A stretch of 64,000 nucleotides of DNA from Polytrichum commune (taxonomy: Eukaryota; Streptophyta; Polytrichopsida; Polytrichales; Polytrichaceae), in the NCBI GenBank assembly GCA_950295325.1, contig OX485805.1, forward strand, positions 52,662,758-52,726,757. The letters run 5' to 3'. Positions 11,660-23,672 of this stretch are shown here, one piece after another; positions within the stretch are counted from its first letter, which is position 1; each line of letters opens with the position of its first letter. A model generated the notes under the pieces. That model ran no database searches. It saw only the letters and a list, made by a program, of their open reading frames with translations, and was not told the DNA's origin. Position numbers and translations under genes: made by a program.

Positions 11660-12110
11660 TGGTAATTATAATCCTCATCTGCTTCCCGGAACCTTGGACC
11701 TGGAAAAAACAGCTAATTTCACTAGCATTTAACCACCCACACTAGACTTGTCTTTGAGACAACTTAAAATCAACAAATTTGAGATTCAATGCATTTCTCT
11801 TGATGATTATTAGCTCAAAATTGAACCGACCTGATCTGAACATGACACGACAATTAGTTCAATGTACCATTTGAATCGGCAGCCATTGGATGTGGATCTG
11901 CTCTTGTGGATCACCACCACTACAGACACACCTCTGACATGATATTGACACCATTGTAGTTTGCCTGCCAAAGTGTTCCAGGGATTCCGTACAATGTCAC
12001 GTTTTGTTGAGATGGAAAACCTTCAATATTTCAAGAATCTCATGAAATTATAACATGTGCAGTGAGCAGAAAACCTTTGATATTGTTTCATGATCACTAC
12101 ACTGATTTCC
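11660..12110. other. Gene-free upstream region of gene 2
   Basis: No coding sequence, RNA gene or transposon end was recognised in this stretch between the gene 2 promoter and the MITE at 12116. Confidence 0.45.
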
Positions 12111-12115
12111 CACTG

Positions 12116-12275
12116 AGTGCATGTTAATATTCGGAGTTATGCAGACTTGCTATAACTATTTAATGAGAACTTTGTAAAATTTCTTCTATAATGTCCGTTG
12201 AACTTTTGTTAGTGAAGATCGAACTTCTAAGCAAGACGTTATTGCATTGCGTAACTCCGAATAATAACACGCACT
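12116..12275. mobile_element. Small TIR element (MITE), 160 bp
   Basis: The first 28 bases and the inverted last 28 bases match at 25 positions: AGTGC, then TGTTA, TATTCGGAGTTA and GCA. There is no coding capacity. I see no clear target-site duplication, so the superfamily is not assigned. It lies 20 bp before the copia 5' LTR. Confidence 0.65.
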
Positions 12276-12295
12276 AATTGGGATAATCAATGTTG

Positions 12296-12552
12296 TGTAG
12301 AGGATAGAGCATTAGATTGCTCGTAGTCAATAATGGAAGAGGCATGAGAAAGAATAAGATTAGAATAAGGCTACCATGCTAGTCCGAAGAGGGACAAGAT
12401 TTTTTCCATGTTGTTTGTATGACCCAACAAAGAGAAGAAAAGCAATAAAAGGTAAAGTAAGAAAAACATGAGACCATCTTACTCCAAACATTATTCACAT
12501 ACTTTTGTATAGGTTTCTATGCTTGTGCAATCTTATCTCCTATTGATTCTCA
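12296..12552 (+). repeat. 5' LTR of the copia element
   Basis: It begins TGTAGAGG and ends TTCTCA, giving TG...CA termini, and aligns along its length with 17356-17622. The shared core includes GCATTAGATTGCTCGTAGTC. Confidence 0.9.
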
Positions 12553-12554
12553 TA

Positions 12555-12567
12555 GGTTATGGGCCCA
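12555..12567 (+). other. Primer-binding site matching the anticodon arm of initiator tRNA-Met
   Basis: GGTTATGGGCCCA lies 2 bp after the 5' LTR. It is complementary to the anticodon stem-loop of plant initiator tRNA-Met (as remembered), not to the tRNA 3' end. This is the half-tRNA priming arrangement known from Drosophila copia. Confidence 0.75.
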
Positions 12568-12749
12568 TGATGCAAGTGAAAGTGCCTAGATATTTGATTG
12601 CATTTGAGGTTGTGAAGTGAATCTTGAGAAGTTGGCGCTTTGGTGTGTTGGAGATGTCCAAGGGCGCATTTTGTTGTTCTAAGTATTTCTTGGTTTTTTT
12701 GTTTTTGCTTGAATGTATGTTTGATGCAAGAACATGTGATTTGAGTTTC

Positions 12750-13175
12750 TTAAGTGTTGAGAGGTTTGGAGGTGTTTAGACTTCAAGCATTTGACTTGAG
12801 TGTTTTGAGTATTCAAGGGTTTTTTTAAGAGCTTTGAAGGTGTTTAGACTCCAATAGTACCTGACTTGAAAAAATTGAGTGTTGAAAGATTTATTTGACA
12901 GGCTTGGAGGTGTTTAGACATTAAAATATTTGACTTAAATGTTTTTTAACGTTCAAGAGTTTCTTTGAGAGCTTTGAAGATATTTCAACTCCAATAGTAC
13001 GTGATTTGAGAAATTTGAGTGTTGAGAGACTTATTTAAAAAGTTTGGAGGTGTTTAGATTTTAAAGCATTTGACTTGAATATTTTGAGCGTTCAAGAGTT
13101 CCTTTGAGAGCTTTAAGAGTGATTAGATTCCAATAGCACATGACGTGATAGGTTTGAATTTTGAAAAGTTTTCTT
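12750..13175 (+). repeat. Three tandem units of about 140 bp in the copia leader
   Basis: GGAGGTGTTTAGA recurs at about 12768, 12906 and 13046. Each copy is followed by a TTTGACTTGA-type motif and CCAATAG. The array lies between the primer-binding site and gag, and stops in all frames make it non-coding. Confidence 0.8.
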
Positions 13176-13412
13176 GAAAGTATAAGGCGCCTTTGAGTTG
13201 GAAAAATCTTATTTGAGGGATTCGAATGTCTTCATAACGTTGTTCAAATATAGAAAATCTTATTTAAATGATTTGAGAATGTCAAACATTGAGGTGAAGG
13301 ATATTTAACTTTTACGAGATGTAAAATATATAACTTGAGATATTTAAGAGTGTAAGACATTAAGAATAAAAAATATATTGTTTGAATTTTTTGAGCATAT
13401 ATCCGAATGTAC

Positions 13413-14175
13413 AATGACATCATTTGAAAGCGAGGCCGCTATAATCATTGACAAATTCAATGGAGGGAAGTTTAACCTTTGGAAGTTCTAAATCAAAATG
13501 TTGTTAGCATCCATGGATCTTTGGAACATTGTAGACGGATCCGAGAAGCTCCGCCTTTCAATATTGTTCCCAAAATGTTGAAGGAGTATCAAAGACATGT
13601 CAAGATGGCCATGTTCATCATTGGCCTCAACTTGGTGGACAACCAACTTGCATACATTAAAAGTTGCAAAGAAGATGTAAAGGCGTAAAAAATGAAAAGT
13701 TTGTCCAACATCTTCTGCATTCGCCGCAAGTTTTTCACATGCAAATTGCAAGAGAACAATGATTTGTTGGACCACATCAATAAGGTCAAGACACTCGAGG
13801 ATCAATTCATTTGGTGAAGATATCCGTGAGAGACAAACATATTGTCGTAACTTTGTTCGAAAGCTTGCCAACATCTTACAAATACTCAATCACCGCCATG
13901 GAAATAATGCCGATGAAGAAAATTACGATGGACTATGTGACGGCATGTTTTATACATGATATGTCGAAGCGCAAGGAGAATGAGCCTCAAGGTGAAGATG
14001 CCACAATAGTGTTGCGACAAAATATAAGCAATAACTAATTTCTGCACCAAGGCAAAAAATCGTGTTCCCATTATGATAAATCATGCCATATTGCGCGTTT
14101 TTGCTACAAAGCAAAGAATAAGGAGCGAGTGCAAGCGAAAAATGCGAAGACGATGACGACTACGCATTTGTAATG
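13413..14175 (+). pseudogene. copia gag remnant
   Basis: The start is at ATG 13413. The capsid-like part is recognisable (IIDKFNGG, LWNIVDGSEK, MLKEYQRHVK, IIGLNLVDNQ), followed by a nucleocapsid knuckle at about 14058-14100. A stop interrupts the frame after FNLWKF (about 13488) and further frameshifts follow. The zinc knuckle has lost its second cysteine (Tyr). This is non-functional. Confidence 0.85.
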
Positions 14176-14184
14176 TGTAATAAA

Positions 14185-17100
14185 ATATATTTTAAGAACG
14201 AATACAAATGAATCATAGATTAAAGAGCCTCCAAGTATATATTAACTTTACATAGGGCCGCATTTGATACGTATAAGATAATCACTCCACACAATGTGCA
14301 TTTGGATGATAAGAACGTTGTCCAAGCTATTGGAATGGGATAAAATATCGTAGAAGTAATTTTTGAAGATAATATCAACCAAATTTGTATCAAAGATCTG
14401 CTGTATGTGTCCAAATTGCATGCCAATTACTCTCGGTGAGCAAACTTATATCGAGCAGTTTGAAGATCCAATTCAATTATACGAATACATTATCAAATCT
14501 TGGAATGGTGAAGCCATTGCAATTGCGCCACGTGAACATAATTTGTACGAAATCAATTTTGTAAAGGTACACGAAGCAGAAACCGCCAACTTTGTGCAAT
14601 ATCCAACGAGACATGGCGCGCTTGAATTTTGGCACCGCCGCATTAGCCATTTGAACGTGAAAGGTGTTCATACCCTCCAAAATATGGTGAGTGATATGAA
14701 CCTTGGCAAGTTTTCTTGTCCCACATCCTCGTCCTTTGTGAAACGTACATTATAGGCAAATAGTATAGGGTTGCGTTTACGAATGAGGGGGGGAAGTGAG
14801 CAACCAAGCCTTTGGAAATCGTACATACCGACGTGTATGGCCTCATGAGGACTACATTTATGGGCGGTGCAAGGTATTTTATAACCTTCATTGATGATTT
14901 TTCAATGAAGATATAGTTGTATGTGTTGAAATCAAAAGAAGATTGTTTTAATAAACATAAGGAGTTAAAGGCACTCATAGAGACGCAATTGGAGCACAAA
15001 ATCAAGACGTTTCGATCGGACAGTGGCTGGAAGTTTGTTTTCAAGGCATTCAATCATTTTTGGAAGGATCATGCTATCGAGAAGCAAATGTCTATACCGT
15101 ATACATCTAACAAAATGAAATGGCGAAGCATGCGAATCATACCATTATGGAGATGGCAAGGAGTATATTTTATGCTCAAAACCTCGACATTTAATTTTGG
15201 ACAGAAGCGGTGGTTAATGCGGTTTACACACAAAACCGTTGTCCAATATGGGCGTTGGATTCCATTATGCCCGAGGAAGCGTGAAGCGGAAGGCGGCCTT
15301 GCATTGCACATATTCATGTGTTTGGGTGTATCACCTACGCAATGGTGCAGGAAAAAAAAATTATAAGTTCGTTGCAAAAGGTATAAAATGTTTGTTTCTA
15401 CATTATTGTGAGGGAACTAAGGCCTATAGGCTAATATACTCACAAACTTTAAAAAACATAAAAAATAAAGACGTAATATTCATAAAGGATGATATGAGCA
15501 TTAGAAACGCTTTGCAGATGCGTTCAAGTGGAAAATGAAGGCCCTACGATGGTTGTTGTAGAAGAATCTTCTAAATTATCTTTGTATGATGATGGTGAGG
15601 AGAGCGAGGAGTAAGTGGGAGATTACTTGATTACAAATAAAGAGGCAATCAAAATTCCCCTAGAGAATGATGGCTGCGTTGAGAGATTCGGCAAGGATGA
15701 AAGATATCCTAAGAGGGAGCGGCATCCGATTGGAGAGTGATGGAAGAATGACATTCTATTCCAACACGGTGAGGAACAGACCAATGTGACATTGTTGGAT
15801 GATCTTTTGAATTTGTGTGAAACTTTGAGATCCGAAAATGTGAGCACGTGAGAGGCCGCAATGCAAGAGCAATACGATTTGCTCATGGCCAAGGGCACAT
15901 GGAATCGTAAGAGTGTTGGATGCAAATGGGTGTTCTCCATCAAGAATGATGCATTGGATGAAATTGTTAAGAATAAGGCACGGTTAGTAACAAAGGTTAT
16001 TCTGAAATAGACAAAGTGGATTTTAATGAGACCTTTGCTCCCGTGTCCAAGTTTATCACCATTAAATGCATTCTCACATTAGGAGTGGCCATGAATTGGA
16101 AGATCTACCAAATGAATGTAAAAACGGCGTTTTTGAATGGAATATTGGAGGTGGAGATTTATATGGAGTATTCGGAGGATTTTGTATAAGAGGGGAAAGA
16201 AACCTAATGTGCAAACTCAAGAAACATTTTTATGGGCTCAAGCAATCGCCAAGGGCGTGGTACCACTGTATCGATTTATTCTTCATTAATGAAGGTTTTT
16301 GTAAGAGTCAAGTGGATTATTCGTTGTACATCAAACAAACGGGTGAGTATATATTGGTGGTAATGCTCTATGTGGATGATTCGATCATATTGGCAAGCAA
16401 TGTAACCCAATTGAAGTGGCTCAAATCGGAGCTCGAGAAAAAAATTGAGATGAGCAATCTCAGAGTATTGCATTATTGCATAGGAGTGGAATTTGGGAGG
16501 AATAAAGAAGCCCATACCATCACCATGAATCAAAGGAGGTACATTAAAGAGATCCTCAAACAATTTATCATGGAAGAATGCAAACCGGTCGGAATTCCGT
16601 TTAATGTGAATTCAAAATTGTTAAAACTTTTAGATGAGGAATTTGTAAATGTACAAAGGAAAACGAAAGGTGTTTCATACAAGACTGGAGTAAGATCTCT
16701 CATGTATGCAATGGTGGCCACGAGGGTTGATATTGCATTTGCGATGAGTACGGTGAGCCAATTCATGTCAAAGACCGGTACACTACATTTGATGGATGTG
16801 AAATGCATCATGAGGTATTTGAAGGGCATTTTGGAATTCAAATTATGCCTCGGAATTAAGGATATTATCTTAAGAAGTTTTTGTGATGCGGATTGGGTAA
16901 GAGATGCAAATGACTCGCGATCCACTACGGGGTACTATGTGTTTTTTTGGGGCATTGGAGTCATTGTGTGGAAATGCAAGAAATAACCAACCATTGCATT
17001 ATCTACGATGGATGCGGAGTACATGGCTATTAGCCATTGTATTAAGAAAACAGTTTGTCTTAGGTAACTTTTGGCAGATGTGGGATATGTGCAAGAAGGA

Positions 17101-17335
17101 CTGACATCCATTATGTGTGATAATCAACGATACATAACACTTGCAAAGAATCCCACCCATCATTTCGCACCAAACATATCGATGTACAACATCACTTCAT
17201 TAGAAAAAAACTAGAAAACCAAAAGATTTGTTTGAAGTATTGTCCAAAGGAGGATAAGATAGCGGACGTGCTAACCAAACCACTTGCAAATGATAGGCAT
17301 CAAACATTAACAAGACAATGGGTTTAGAAACTTTT
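14185..17335 (+). pseudogene. copia pol remnant (protease, integrase, RT, RNase H)
   Basis: The order along the strand is: a degenerate protease region (about 14200-14400), a GAG-pre-integrase motif (FWHRRISHLN, about 14628), integrase core pieces (HTDVYG about 14830, FIDDFS about 14890, RSDSG about 15015), then reverse transcriptase in the longest frame (16066-16986) with KQSPRAWY and the catalytic YVDD (about 16370), and RNase H (CDADW about 16880, DAEYMA about 17010). At least a dozen stops and several frameshifts separate these blocks. Confidence 0.9.
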
Positions 17336-17345
17336 GACTACTCGC

Positions 17346-17355
17346 AAAGTGAGAG
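17346..17355 (+). other. Polypurine tract of the copia element
   Basis: AAAGTGAGAG lies immediately before the TG start of the 3' LTR, the expected plus-strand primer position. Confidence 0.7.
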
Positions 17356-17622
17356 TGTAGAGGGTAAAGCATTAGATTGCTCGTAGTCAATAAAAATTAT
17401 AATGGAAGAGGTATGAGAAAGAATAAAGTTAGAATAAGGCTACCATGCTAATCCAAAGAGGGATAAGACTTATCCCATATTGTTTGTGTGAACCATTGAA
17501 GAGAAGAAAACAATAAAAGGCAAAGTAATGAGAGCATGAGACTAACTCACTCCAAGCATTGTTCATAATATGCCTTTGTATAGGTATTTATGCTTGTGCA
17601 ATCTTATCTCTTATTGATTCCA
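17356..17622 (+). repeat. 3' LTR of the copia element
   Basis: It matches the 5' LTR with scattered substitutions and an extra AAAAATTAT-type insertion near position 17390. It begins TGTAGAGG and ends TTCCA. Confidence 0.9.
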
Positions 17623-18780
17623 ATATGTAGAAGAAGACTTTTCAATATAAGCAGTTGTTGCAACTTGTTCATTGTAACTCATGATGAGAAAATGCATAAA
17701 TAAATCAAACTCTTTGGTGACATCAACCAGAGGTTTGTGGTTGCCAATTACAATTGTTTTCAAATGGACAAATTGCAATGTATGGTTGTAATGGATAAGT
17801 TTGCTTCTAGTGATTCAAGAAATTAGCATATGGAGAGCATTAGCTATATATTTTTGTAAACCACGTGCGGTCGGGTTTTTTTTAAGAGGTGGGCTATTTA
17901 TTTAAATATGTTGAATAATTATTACCTTATTAGTAGATAAATTGGTACTTTGAGGTGTTTTTCAAGACCCTATAGAAAATATATTATACACCATGAACTT
18001 ATTTTTATAGACTCTATTTATTTGCAAAGTGTAGCAATTACCAAAATCTTGGAATATTGACATAAATTGAAGTTAATATGTAACAAATGAATAAAAATAC
18101 ATTAAAAAAACTTTGAAATAATAAAGAATTTTTTTCAATGCCTAAAGTGTTGCAATTTGGTGTGGTTACCTTCAATAACACAAACAAAGGAAAAAACAAA
18201 GGAAAAAATTAGATGGTTCTCACATTCAAGTAATGTGTTAAAAAACTCAACCAAATGAACCTACAAGATGAGTCAAATATCCAATATTATTGTACGCAAA
18301 GAATCAAATGCCCAATAATATTGTCTACAAGGAGCAAGTGTTCAAGCTTGATCAACAACAATGCAATTCTTGCAACTATGTTTTCCTGCAAATTTATCCA
18401 AGCACTTAGAATCTATGGGATCAAGCAAATAAATCTTCTTAAGTGGATCATACTTCATTGCTATTTGACATAATTGAATCCGCATCTACCCACTTACAAT
18501 TTGTTTGGTCATAGTGGAATTTGAGATGTCATGGACCAGGGAAAAATATTACATCATGATTTCCAAGGTCGACATGGCAACTCTCTTTTCTAAATGCAAC
18601 TTCTTGTTTGTTTTGAGGGTTAACATGTTACCTACACAATTTCCACTTCGTGCCAAATTTCCTCCATATCATTTAAGCCCACCCACTCCACCACGTACCA
18701 TTATTAGCTCCTTTGAAAATTGAAATTGGGGTGTTGTTCTTGGATGATCTCCCCCTGCTACGTTTCTTGGTAGTTTTGTC
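17623..18780. other. A+T-rich gene-free DNA
   Basis: No gene or element was recognised. Short open frames here are not supported by any motif. Confidence 0.45.
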
Positions 18781-19230
18781 AAAGGAATTCTAGTTTAATT
18801 CTAGACACAAAAAGATGCCCACATCATATCCCAAATCCAACCAACATGCAAGTGGGTGAGGAGAAGGCGCTGATGTAGTCATCATTGTTATTGAAGTAGA
18901 TTAAATTTTTAACTCGTATAAGCCTATCCTTGGACAAATTGGGTTGGCATTAAGTTGAGAAACCAAAGTGGCCTTGAAGATTTGATGTCCATCAAACTCC
19001 AACATCGGCATAACTTTCATGACTGTAGTGGTGGATTCTTCAAACACTTCCTCACAATCCAACATATTTGAAATAACCCATTATGTCTCATCCTAAATTA
19101 TAGGTGGAAGAATCACAATCTCCTCCACGACTTCGTCCTCCATAACACCCTCATAGTTTCCATTCCCTTCTTCCATTTCAACCCTCAAACTTTAGCATCG
19201 CCACCATCCACTTTTGTATGCTTACTACTC
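18780..19230 (-). pseudogene. Degenerate coding relic of unknown, probably transposon, origin
   Basis: On the minus strand the frame reads a run of acidic residues, then VISNMLDCEEVFEES and TLVSQLNANP, before a frameshift. The composition and partial conservation look like a decayed protein, and the TLVSQLN-NP stretch is reminiscent of retroelement-associated proteins I have seen in plants. I cannot name the family. Confidence 0.3.
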
Positions 19231-19446
19231 GGTTTGTACACTAGATAAGTTGGATGTGTTCTTAATTTCTACGGTCCATAGAGTGTGGAACCATGCTTGT
19301 CATGAAGAGGGGGTTGTGACTTGTGTCTCATACTTGGTTAGCTTTGTGTTGAACCTGTAGATTTGCTTGTGAGATCCAAAGCCACGTCACATGAAACCCC
19401 TTCACAATCCAAAATATATCATCCAATAACACTAACTTCCTCAAAA

Positions 19447-19545
19447 GCACACACAAGACTCAAGACCCGTGACCGTTACACTTCAAGCACTATCATTGGT
19501 GGGAGTGGCAGAGTTATATTCACATGCTCCGTTGCATTTGATGTT
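19447..19545. mobile_element. Fragment of the GGGCCACTTC-type MITE
   Basis: This piece matches the left end of the 20122-21592 element (CCCGTGACC, TTACACTTCAAGCACT, TCATTG-TGGGA), with an adjoining inverted scrap (CACATGCTCCGTTGC). It lacks intact termini. Confidence 0.6.
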
Positions 19546-20121
19546 CTTTTTTTCTAACAAAGATAACGCTACCTTTGAGAAACTACATAGACACAGTGAG
19601 AACGTAGTATACTTAAGCTCATTAGGCAAATACCATTACAGGGATGGATTGATTAGCCCTTCATTAGTCTTTAATACATGCATATGAAGGAGAAAAGCAA
19701 TGGACGAGTGGCAGTAGAGTATCTCCTAAGCAATCTCTTTATTTCCTAGTGGACAAATAACCGTAGAGTAGGGTAACATTATTTTGTGGGACTGACAATA
19801 TTTCACGGAATATTCCATGATATTTCCCACAGTCAGAGACTCATTTACCGTGACCATAAAACCGGCACTCATAAAACCCATGTACTAAGCTTTGAAGAAA
19901 GTGGCTGTAAGTCTATTTGGGCCCAAGCTCTATTATAACATTCCTCCATGAATCCTATCTACTCATGGGGTTTGGCCTCCAGGTTTCCATTATTCTCGAG
20001 TTGTCCGGAGCTAGTGGAGGGGCGTGCATCTCCTACAAATGGCACAATTGCAAGAATAGGTGATGATGTTCTAGACATTCCGGGATCCAAGTCTTCCTCT
20101 ACTTCTGTAGCTCTCTGTTTA

Positions 20122-21592
20122 GGGCCACTTCACACACGGGACTGAGAGCCCGTGACCATTACACTTCAAGCACTCTCATTGATGGGAAAGGCGGAGCCGG
20201 TCCACATTCGCTTGAGGGAGCAACGGAGCATGTGAATGCAAGATGGATGTAGAGTCTACATGGGTTCCTACATGGCATCAAATGGATCATGTTTCATGGT
20301 CACTTGGACTATTCTCAAAAACCACCTCGTGGAGGTAGGCCTAACACAAAACTAGGAGACAATGACACTCTGAACGCTCACAACTCTTGGTTTAATCTAC
20401 TTTATCATGTGTGAGGACCCGCATGAATAGAAACTCATTGAAATAGCATTTGGTTGAGGGCCCGGCCACATATGACTTCACCCCTCACTTGAGGGTCCGT
20501 GACCATACAACGTGTCGCAACCCTTGCTAGGTCCCTTAATAATCTTGCCAATTTTCGTTTCTAGCAAAGGTTACCAGCGCTAACCATTCGCATTCCGCCA
20601 TGCTAATGGATAGCTCCTCTTACCCCGGACCAATTGTTCATAGGAGGGAACCAACCCTCCTACTTTGCTTTCGGGACTCACGCACCCCTTAATCGGTAAC
20701 CCATTTCCCCAATGTGGACTTCCATCCATGGAAGTCCAATCCTATGTTGATCATCGCGTTGCCGGAGCAACACTACAACAACCCGAACCATACTAGGCAA
20801 CTATGGCCTCACAATGGGCCAATGCCCATGGAGGCCGTGCCGTTCGGCCTCGGGTGGGTGAGGCCACACCACCTCACCCATATAAGCCTCTAGGACTCTA
20901 CACGGAGCCCCTACCCCACCGCCAACCAACCTCTTGTCTCTCTACCAAGAGTTGGGGCCAAGTGGACATTTTCCCTTAGCTGCTGGGCCTAGAACCCCCC
21001 CAGCAGCTTCAGACCATCATAACTTCCTTGTATGATGTCTGATCGTAACAACCAACCACTCCATCCTCATCTACGCTTCACGTAGATGCCGATGGACTCC
21101 TCGCTTGCCCCATTTGGGCAAGTCATGAGGAAGTTATGCCTGTTTGAACCTTGGCAGTCCCGGGAATCACTCCCAGGCACTGCTGTACCAGGGCGCTGTC
21201 CCGGGACAGCACCCCACTCAAATGGCCATAACTCCTAGCTCACACCTCCGATTGAGGTGATCTTGAGCATTCTAGAATCACCACGCCATGAGCTACGCAT
21301 AGCTCATGGCCTCACCCTCATGCCTCCTAGTCTTTGTGGGTGGGAGGCGTTCCCAACGCCCGGGGCCCTCACCCACACTAGGATCACTTGGGCCCTCTCA
21401 CCAACGGCGCCACAAGTCCCGGGTGTCACTCCGGGGTCCCCCTTGTGCCCATGGTGTTTCGGGCACTCCTCATGGAGAGGTGCGCGACACAACGTGATGT
21501 TGCAGGCGTGTTGGGACGGCCTTTGGACCCTTTTTCTTTTGGGCTCTCACAATTCTATGGTCACGGCTCTTGGCTCATGTGTGAAGTGGCCC
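20122..21592. mobile_element. PIF/Harbinger-like MITE (family 1), interrupted by a solo LTR
   Basis: The termini are inverted: GGGCCACTTCACACA at the left, and TGTGTGAAGTGGCCC-type sequence at the right. They are flanked by a 3-bp TTA duplication (20119-20121 and 21593-21595). Inner sequence 20150-20507 matches the inverted 52487-52090 copy, and 21490-21592 matches the other end. Subtracting the LTR and its duplicated 5 bp leaves about 489 bp, close to the 498-bp copy. The TTA target and GG-ended TIRs fit PIF/Harbinger. No transposase is present. Confidence 0.85.
20513..21489. mobile_element. Solo LTR (977 bp) nested in the MITE
   Basis: It starts TGTCGC and ends GCGACA, with a 5-bp CAACG duplication on both sides (20508-20512 and 21490-21494). 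Removing the insert and one CAACG restores a sequence colinear with the uninterrupted relative at about 33615-33660. It contains a TATATAAG-like promoter motif near 20878 and a perfect 16-bp palindrome, GCTGTCCCGGGACAGC, at 21195-21210. The length and TGTCGC start suggest a gypsy-type parent, but no internal domain remains to prove it. Confidence 0.85.
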
Positions 21593-22850
21593 TTAGTCTC
21601 AGAAACTTTGACCATTTCATAGTTGTTGGACTTGTTTTCTTTGGTGTTGATCGGGTCCAAGGCCAGCGCTCCATTAGATTCAGAGGGCCATGTAATGCTA
21701 TGGAGGAATTAAGTACTAGGGTCTCCCATGAATTTGGTTCCCGAGCTTCCAAGGTAACGCCGTGCCTTGGTGGGGGACCTAAGTACTTAATTCCTTAGGT
21801 ATATATGGTAAGGTTAGCATGGCCTGGCTTGGACCTTAAGGATCACGGGTGGCGGGCAAAGGTCCTTGCATCCTTTGCAGTCGTCCCCTCCATCCTCATT
21901 TTACCTTGGGCATGTTTTTCGAGACACCCACATGAATCCTGTGCAAGTCCTCTCGCCCGAATTTCGCAAGAATCTCCTCAACTACCTTACTGCTTTTAGT
22001 GCTTGGGCCTCCTCTTCTGGGAGAAGGTGTAACTTCTGCACCAGGATGAGAGATTTGAGGTCTAGACGCATTTTCAATTTATTTTTTATAAAAAAAATTG
22101 TAATCCAAGTGTAATCCATATGGATTACGAGCATCAAATGCCAGGACTCATGGGTGAAACACACATGTATGAAACTCGTTGCGGATGGAATGGGGTTTGC
22201 ATTAGAACTTGTTTCGTGGTTTTTGGAGAATTGCATTTCACATAGGAAAAAACCAAAACCTGCTTCTTGGTTGAAGGAAACTTGCCCATTCTCAATTTCG
22301 GTATTTAGGGCTTCCACTCATGGTTCCAAAAATCCAATCTTGGGTTTAGGTCCGATGAGATTTGCAATGAATAGATGATCAGCAAGGAATGGAATTTCTA
22401 CTTCTAGCACACACGAATCCAGGAATCTCACATTAGATCCATGCCACAGAAAGTACCTGCTCGCACATTGCAAATGCCCTTTAGGGAGGCATTCTCCAGC
22501 TCCACCCCCCCCCCCCGAAAGGATTGATACACCGTGATGCTCTTGAATTCCCATTTGCCATGCCACCATCCTCTTCCATTCGTTTGTCCCCTATGGGAAC
22601 TTTGTTAGTGTGCCTTATCCTAAATAATGGCATTGTTGACTTCGCCCTTTGTGGCCTTGAGTTTTGCCCCAGCTTGCTTCTATATCCCTGTATATGCCCA
22701 TCCTTGGCAAGCTCGGGGAAGAGTGTCAAAGCCATTGTTCCATGGCTGGTGAGGTTGCTGCCTGGGTGACCAGAATCCACCCAATCCCGGAGCTGGAAGG
22801 GCTGAGGACCAGTGATGGGGGAGATTGTGGTTGAGATCCTAGCTAATGTT
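21593..22850. other. Gene-free DNA with a poly-C tract
   Basis: No gene recognised. A run of about 13 C lies near 22505-22517. Short frames on both strands lack motifs. Confidence 0.4.
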
Positions 22851-22851
22851 T

Positions 22852-23030
22852 GCAAGTCCAACCGCTTACATGTTGACATCCTTTGGTTTTCCTTTATTAA
22901 ATCGGGGTATATTCTATAGATTCCTCTTAAATGATGGGTAATTTTCCTGGAGTCTTCAACTTTAACCGGTTATTTTCCAAAGTCAACCGGTTCATCTGTA
23001 ACTAACCGCCGGTTCTCCCCGATCATAGGG
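22852..23030 (+). repeat. Dispersed repeat D, copy 1
   Basis: It shares AAGTCCAACC-TTACATGTTG, TTTTCCTTTATT, AACCGGTTATT and GGTTCTCCC in order with 51236-51478 and 59186-59401. All copies lie in the same orientation and none is coding. It is a fragment of an unidentified element. Confidence 0.7.
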
Positions 23031-23285
23031 AGGATCCCCAGCTCACCGGGAACCTACCCGGGCTATGTCGTGGCCTTGCTCCTCACCTCCCCAAACCGCC
23101 TCGCCAAAGGTGGGGTCAACGGTTGCCATTGCCCCAAATAACTCCCCGTTACCAAAGCTCTCCACCTGCTCTTGCTAATTACGTCTCAGGTGGGCCGAAG
23201 CACTCAAATTCCTAACTCCACCCCCTTACAATCCTATTGAATTTTGGAAAGAAAAGAAAAGAAAAGAAAAACTGAAGTTGGGTTA

Positions 23286-23672
23286 GGGCCACTTCACACA
23301 CAAGCCAAGAGCCGTGACCATGAAATTGTGAGAGCCCAAAAGAAAGTGTCCAAAGGCCGTCCCCACACACCTGATCGAATAGAATAAATCAACAGTTGTG
23401 AGCATTCGGAGGACCTTGGTCTCTTGGTTTTGTGTTCGGCCTTCCTCCAAAAGGTGGTTTTTGGAGCTACTCCAAGTGACCATGAAATATGGTCCATTCG
23501 ATGCCAGGTAGGAATCCAGGGAGACTTAACATCCACCTTGCATTCACAAACTGTGTTGGTCCCTCAAGCATAGTGTGAAGCAGCGAACTTGGAGCGGCTC
23601 CGCCTTGTCCACCAATGAGAGTGCTTGAAGCGTAATGGTCACGGGCTCTCAGTCTCATGTGTGAAGTGGCCC
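23286..23672. mobile_element. PIF/Harbinger-like MITE (family 1), 387 bp
   Basis: Ends GGGCCACTTCACACA and its inverse are flanked by TTA on both sides (23283-23285 and 23673-23675). It is an internally deleted relative of 51990-52487 in the same orientation. Confidence 0.88.

Larger units (their letters stand above)
12296..17622 (+). mobile_element. Ty1/copia LTR retrotransposon, full length but decayed
   Basis: About 5.3 kb. It comprises a 5' LTR (12296-12552), primer-binding site, gag and pol remnants in the copia order (protease, integrase, reverse transcriptase, RNase H), polypurine tract and 3' LTR (17356-17622). Integrase lies before reverse transcriptase, which defines copia rather than gypsy. 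The reading frame is broken by many stops and frameshifts, and the LTRs have diverged by substitutions and a 9-base indel, so the copy is old and not autonomous. No exact target-site duplication is left (TGTTG before, ATATG after). Confidence 0.95.

Noticed and set aside
12291-17627. Five-base target-site duplication for the copia element
   Set aside because: TGTTG on the left and ATATG on the right do not match, so no duplication is claimed.
19795-19850. Palindrome around GGAATATTCC as a regulatory hairpin
   Set aside because: The arms are short and imperfect, and no gene is nearby.
21257-21798. G+C-rich open frames of 121 and 136 codons
   Set aside because: They cross the right border of the solo LTR (21489) and the MITE end (21592), and contain no recognisable motif, so they are chance frames.
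22481-22879. 132-codon minus-strand frame
   Set aside because: It runs through a poly-C tract and into dispersed repeat D, without any family resemblance.
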